A stretch of DNA of 24,641 nt from a virus. The notes under the pieces were generated by a model. The model ran no database searches. It worked only from the letters and a program-made list of their open reading frames with translations, and was not told the DNA's origin. The position numbers and the translations under genes were made by a program. The DNA lies in IMG/VR virus record IMGVR_UViG_3300027668_000095, positions 1 through 24,641 of that record, one strand, 5' to 3'. Of the stretch, positions 22,076-24,641 are shown piece after piece (within the stretch, counting starts at the first letter, position 1; the number at the start of each line of letters is the position of its first letter).

Positions 22076-22537
22076 ATGAAGAAGATCATGCTGCTTGCGG
22101 CAGGCATTGCCGCGTCCATCGTCCTCGCTGCCTGTGCCTCGGCGCCGCAGCTCACCTTCCAGCAACAGGTCTCGATCGCCTGTGGCGCGGCGCAAGGCGA
22201 GATCACCATCCTGAAGGCGGACAACGTCTTTACTGGCGGGGCGGCCAGTACGCTGGCCAATGACGTGGAGCCGGCCATCGCGAAGGTGTGCAGCGCCGGC
22301 TCGACGGTGACGGACGCCAACCTGCAGTCGATCGTCAACGCGACCCTGCCGCTGATCAAGTCGTTGGTGGCGGCGTCCTCGCTGCCGCAGGACAAGAAGA
22401 ACGCGGCGTCGGCCGCGATCGATACAGGGGTGCTTGCGTTCAATATCGCGATCAATCTGGCGCCGTCCGGAGGTACTGCATCCACTCCACCTGCTGCGGA
22501 CACCGCAGCACCTGACTCTGGTGTGGCAGCCAAATGA
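22076..22537 (+). CDS. Phage lipoprotein
   Basis: The 153-residue product begins MKKIMLLAAGIAASIVLAAC, a clear lipoprotein signal with lipobox LAAC and acylated Cys20. Mature residues include FQQQVSIACGAAQGEITIL, a helix-rich centre with two more Cys, NATLPLIKSLVAASSLPQDK, and a Pro/Ala/Thr-rich tail (TASTPPAADTAAPDSG). Position +2 after Cys is Ser, so outer-membrane sorting is expected. It may serve as an outer-membrane lysis factor (o-spanin-like) but has no partner-overlap typical of Rz1. GAAGGA precedes ATG 22076; the longer in-frame ORF from 21776 is rejected. It is ATGA-coupled to the phospholipase. Confidence 0.78.
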   Translation: MKKIMLLAAGIAASIVLAACASAPQLTFQQQVSIACGAAQGEITILKADNVFTGGAASTLANDVEPAIAKVCSAGSTVTDANLQSIVNATLPLIKSLVAASSLPQDKKNAASAAIDTGVLAFNIAINLAPSGGTASTPPAADTAAPDSGVAAK

Positions 22538-23340
22538 CCAAGCCGATCCGCGTAGCGCTCAGCGGGTCGGGCTTCCGGTTGCCGGCGCATCTCGGTGCGC
22601 TTCGTGCCATCCATGACGCCGGTTTCGATGTGGTCGAGCTGGCCGGCACGTCCGGCGGCTCGATCGTGGCTGCCCTGTATGCCGCCGGCATGACCCTCGA
22701 CGAGATGTACGACCTGTGCATGTCGTTGGACTGGTCGCCGATGATGCGTTTCTCGCCGTGGTCGCTGCTGACCAAGCAAGCGCTGTGCAATGGCGATGCG
22801 CTGCTCGAGCTGCTGACGAAGCACACCGAAGGCAAGACGTTTGCAGCGCTTGATGTCGACCTGAAGGTGATTGCGTCTGACCTGGCCAGCGAAGCGGAAT
22901 TCCAGTTCAGCCGAGACAAGACGCCTGATGTGCCGATCGCGCTTGCCGCACGTGCGTCGGCTTCAATCCCGATCGTGTTCGCGCCGGTGGAGCACAACGG
23001 AGCGGTATTGGTGGACGGCGGCTGCACGGACAACATGCCGGCCAGTGACCTGACCGTCGACGAGGTGCCGCGGCTTGGCATTTATCTGGTATCGACAGAT
23101 TCGCCGTTACTGCCTGGGCGCCGGGGGCTGGCGACGCTCGCGCCACGGATCATCGATCTGTTGCTGGCGTCGAACGAGGAATCGCATGTGGCGCTCGATA
23201 CCCACAACGGCGCTCAGATCGTCCCGATCCAGACCGGCTACGCATCCAGTTTTGACCGAAAGATGCCAGCGGAAACTCGGCTGCGCCTGTTCAAGGATGG
23301 GTATTCAGCGACCGCGGCGGCGCTGGAAAATCTGCACTGA
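22534..23340 (+). CDS. Patatin-like phospholipase
   Basis: This 268-residue protein has the patatin fold motifs in order: a Gly-rich oxyanion loop ALSGSGFRLPAHLGAL (residues 8-23), the nucleophile elbow GTSGGS with Ser40 (38-43), and the Asp of the dyad in LVDGGCTDNMP (159-169), Asp161. Between them is DLKVIASDL and ARASASIPIVFAP, also typical. Patatins hydrolyse acyl chains from phospholipids. There is no signal peptide, so it is predicted cytosolic. It is translationally coupled (ATGA) to the lipoprotein upstream and is the last prophage gene before the tRNA. Possible roles are membrane disruption at lysis, a moron effector, or defence; family membership is clear, function in the phage is inference. 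Confidence 0.9.
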   Translation: MTKPIRVALSGSGFRLPAHLGALRAIHDAGFDVVELAGTSGGSIVAALYAAGMTLDEMYDLCMSLDWSPMMRFSPWSLLTKQALCNGDALLELLTKHTEGKTFAALDVDLKVIASDLASEAEFQFSRDKTPDVPIALAARASASIPIVFAPVEHNGAVLVDGGCTDNMPASDLTVDEVPRLGIYLVSTDSPLLPGRRGLATLAPRIIDLLLASNEESHVALDTHNGAQIVPIQTGYASSFDRKMPAETRLRLFKDGYSATAAALENLH

Positions 23341-23405
23341 GAGGAGTGGATTAGGGGTGCCAAAATAGACAACTGTCTAATACGGCGTCTAATCACCAAA
23401 GTAAA
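23341..23405. other. Probable prophage right junction region
   Basis: This 65-bp spacer lies between the last prophage gene and the tRNA-Asn terminator and has no gene. It contains two GTCTAAT words 13 bp apart (23375 and 23388 area) and AGAC-AACT-GTCT, the kind of short repeats seen near attachment sites. The exact att core cannot be set without the left end. Confidence 0.4.
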
Positions 23406-23433
23406 AAGGCCCTGTGATTTCTCACAGGGCCTT
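23402..23433 (-). terminator. Intrinsic terminator of tRNA-Asn
   Basis: AAGGCCCTGTGA (23406-23417) and TCACAGGGCCTT (23422-23433) form a perfect 12-bp stem with a four-base loop. On the minus strand it is followed by a T tract (complement of AAAAA at 23403-23407). It begins 8 nt beyond the tRNA 3' end. Confidence 0.85.
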
Positions 23434-23441
23434 GTATTACT

Positions 23442-23517
23442 TGGCTCCCCGACCTGGGCTCGAACCAGGGACCTACGGATTAACAGTCCGGCGCTCTACC
23501 GACTGAGCTATCGGGGA
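23442..23517 (-). tRNA. tRNA-Asn (anticodon GTT)
   Basis: The 76-nt gene has a perfect acceptor stem (TCCCCGA with TCGGGGA), a D arm with AGCTCAGTCGGTAGAGC, anticodon loop CTGTTAAT with GTT, the T arm with GGTTCGAGCCC, and an encoded GCCA 3' end. Its 3' end faces the prophage, the common orientation for tRNA attachment sites, but the whole tRNA and its terminator are intact on this side. Confidence 0.97.
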
Positions 23518-23541
23518 ATCGCTGCAACAGCGAAGAAATGA

Positions 23542-23571
23542 ATTCTAGCTAGTTTTCGATCTGCCCGTCAA
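23542..23571 (-). promoter_or_regulatory. Promoter of tRNA-Asn
   Basis: On the minus strand TTGACG (23571-23566) and TAGAAT (23547-23542) are separated by 18 nt. Each matches the sigma70 consensus at five of six positions. The -10 box lies about 25 nt upstream of the mature tRNA 5' end. Confidence 0.7.
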
Positions 23572-23628
23572 TACCTTTTTTTGCGATGCACTACAAAAAG
23601 TGTGCCGGGCAAGTTCGTTCAACCGCGT

Positions 23629-23958
23629 TCAGCCGCGGTCGAGGTACTGCTCCTTGTCCTTCACGTCCTTCCAGTCGTCGGCGTCGGGCAAGGGTTGCTT
23701 GGTCTTGGTGATGGACGGCCAGCCGGCTTGTGCAAGCTCGACATTGATGGCGATCCACTTCTGCTGATCGGCGGGCACGTCTTCTTCGGCGTAGATGGCG
23801 TTGACCGGGCACTCGGCCACGCAGACGGCACAGTCGATGCACTCGTCCGGATCAATCGTCAGGAAGTTCGGGCCTTCGCGGAAGCAGTCGACGGGGCAGA
23901 CGTCCACGCAGTCGGTGTACTTGCAGCGGACACAGCTTTCGGTAACGACGTGAGTCAT
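23629..23958 (-). CDS. fdxA: 7Fe ferredoxin FdxA
   Basis: This 109-residue ferredoxin has two Fe-S binding regions: [18 protein letters not shown] near the N-terminus, with the spacing that binds a [3Fe-4S] cluster plus one Cys for the second, and [12 protein letters not shown] (about 40-51), which binds a [4Fe-4S] cluster. The longer C-terminal part ([18 protein letters not shown]) is characteristic of FdxA of proteobacteria and Azotobacter ferredoxin I. It is a soluble electron carrier. This is core chromosome, next to recJ as a separate unit on the same strand. No convincing intrinsic terminator follows it. Confidence 0.96.
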   Translation of the reverse strand: MTHVVTESCVRCKYTDCVDVCPVDCFREGPNFLTIDPDECIDCAVCVAECPVNAIYAEEDVPADQQKWIAINVELAQAGWPSITKTKQPLPDADDWKDVKDKEQYLDRG

Positions 23959-24136
23959 TTCGCTTGGAAGTTGATGCTAGGAATTCGTGGGGCGCGCGGT
24001 CCTGGATGCTTGGGCGTTTCCATACCGGCAATCTCGCATTGTAACGCACCGGCCGTGCCCGATTGCTGCGTCATCTTCGCGCCGTCAGACAGTTTTGGCA
24101 TGTATTTATGCGTTGGCGCAAGGTTTGTCCAATCCG

Positions 24137-24641
24137 CTATTGCGCGTGCTCGATCACCATCTGCACGCGCGTGATGCCATTGAACGTGTTGTTGTCGAGC
24201 CGGTAGGCCACGTACGCCGAGGCGCCGAGCGGCTCTGCGTGGTTGAACCAGATCGCGTCGAAATGCTGCTTGCCGCGGCCGAGCTTGAGCTTCAGGTGCT
24301 TGTCTTTCAGCACCGCCTGCGATAGCACGTCGAACTCGCCGCAGAAGCTTGGCGCCGGAAAGCCCTGGCCCCAGACCTGGGTTTCGAGCAGCTCGACGAA
24401 CTGCGGCGTGAAACATTCGGGGTCGGCTTCGCCATCGGTTTCGAGCACGCGCGAGAGCAGCGCCTCGGTCAACCATTCGCGGCCGACGGCCTCGAAGGTG
24501 GCGACGAATGTCTCGAAGCCGTCTTCACGCAGCGTGAGCCCCGCTGCCATGGCGTGGCCCCCGAACTTGACGATCAGCCCGGGGCTGCGCTTGTGGACGG
24601 CGTCCAGCGCATCGCGCAGGTGGAAGCCTGGAATCGAACGG
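24137..24641 (-). CDS. recJ: RecJ single-stranded-DNA 5'-3' exonuclease, C-terminal part
   Basis: The gene enters from the right edge; 167 C-terminal residues are visible. They begin RSIPGFHLRDALDAVHKRSP followed by LIVKFGGHAMAAGLTL, the DHHA1-type substrate-binding motif with conserved GGH, and then the RecJ OB-domain (GFPAPSFCGEFDV, LKLKLGRGKQHFDAIWF, VAYRLDNNTFNGITRVQMVI). RecJ degrades 5' ssDNA ends in RecF recombination and mismatch repair. It ends at TAG 24137-24139. The N-terminal DHH nuclease motifs lie outside the window. The 178 nt between recJ and fdxA hold no gene I can support. Confidence 0.96.
   Translation of the reverse strand, partial: RSIPGFHLRDALDAVHKRSPGLIVKFGGHAMAAGLTLREDGFETFVATFEAVGREWLTEALLSRVLETDGEADPECFTPQFVELLETQVWGQGFPAPSFCGEFDVLSQAVLKDKHLKLKLGRGKQHFDAIWFNHAEPLGASAYVAYRLDNNTFNGITRVQMVIEHAQ

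Noticed and set aside
23590-23640. Possible intrinsic terminator of fdxA
   Set aside because: A CCGCGG-type stem exists but is not followed by a T tract on the minus strand.
23581-24174. Plus-strand ORF of 197 codons over fdxA
   Set aside because: It is antisense to a clear ferredoxin and shows no recognisable protein features.
23955-24476. Minus-strand ORF between fdxA and recJ
   Set aside because: Most of it overlaps recJ in a wrong frame and is Arg/Ala-rich; the remaining intergenic part gives no supported small gene.

Overview
The window holds the right-hand part of a prophage joined to a short piece of bacterial chromosome. The host looks like a Burkholderiaceae beta-proteobacterium of the Ralstonia/Cupriavidus type. 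This rests on the high GC content and on the right flank: tRNA-Asn(GTT), a 109-residue 7Fe ferredoxin (fdxA) and the C-terminal part of recJ. Assignment to a genus is inference.

Layout: (1) Nt 1-137 do not read as portal. They carry a divergent small minus-strand ORF cut by the window edge, and only the C-terminal part of a lambda-family portal gene follows, so the left side looks rearranged. (2) Nt 835-5442 is a lambda-like head block: S49 maturation protease, separate acidic scaffold-like protein, decoration protein with a duplicated internal domain, capsid protein E, FII-like head-tail joining protein and a neck/tail-completion protein. (3) Nt 5454-15071 is a Mu-like contractile tail block in Mu gene order: DUF2635, sheath, tube, tail-assembly chaperone with a programmed -1 frameshift, tape measure with a lysozyme domain, gpN-, gpP-, gp45-, gp46-, gp47- and gp48-like proteins. 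(4) Nt 15080-20080 is the host-interaction and moron zone: a beta-helix tail fibre, a second beta-helix spike-like protein with a Sec signal peptide, then on the minus strand a SAM methyltransferase, an SGNH-like lipoprotein and a small HTH protein. (5) Nt 20216-23340 is a lysis/right-end block: membrane-anchored coiled-coil protein, GH19 endolysin, HNH-like protein, small holin-like membrane protein, lipoprotein and a patatin-like phospholipase. (6) Nt 23341-24641 is the attachment-side spacer and chromosomal genes.

Most structural genes overlap by ATGA or TGATG, indicating translational coupling in one long rightward late transcript. GC-rich intrinsic-terminator-like hairpins sit directly before the ribosome binding sites of the major capsid and tail tube genes and of two lysis-block genes. 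The leftward HTH gene has a TTGACA-17-TAGAGT promoter whose spacer is almost exactly a 19-bp perfect inverted repeat, a strong candidate for an autoregulated moron promoter.

The most notable points are the portal truncation, the frameshift site, the paired lipoprotein-patatin unit beside the lysis genes, the dual-frame HTH/SGNH arrangement with its missing catalytic serine, and the signal-peptide-bearing spike. No integrase, terminase or replication gene lies in the window.
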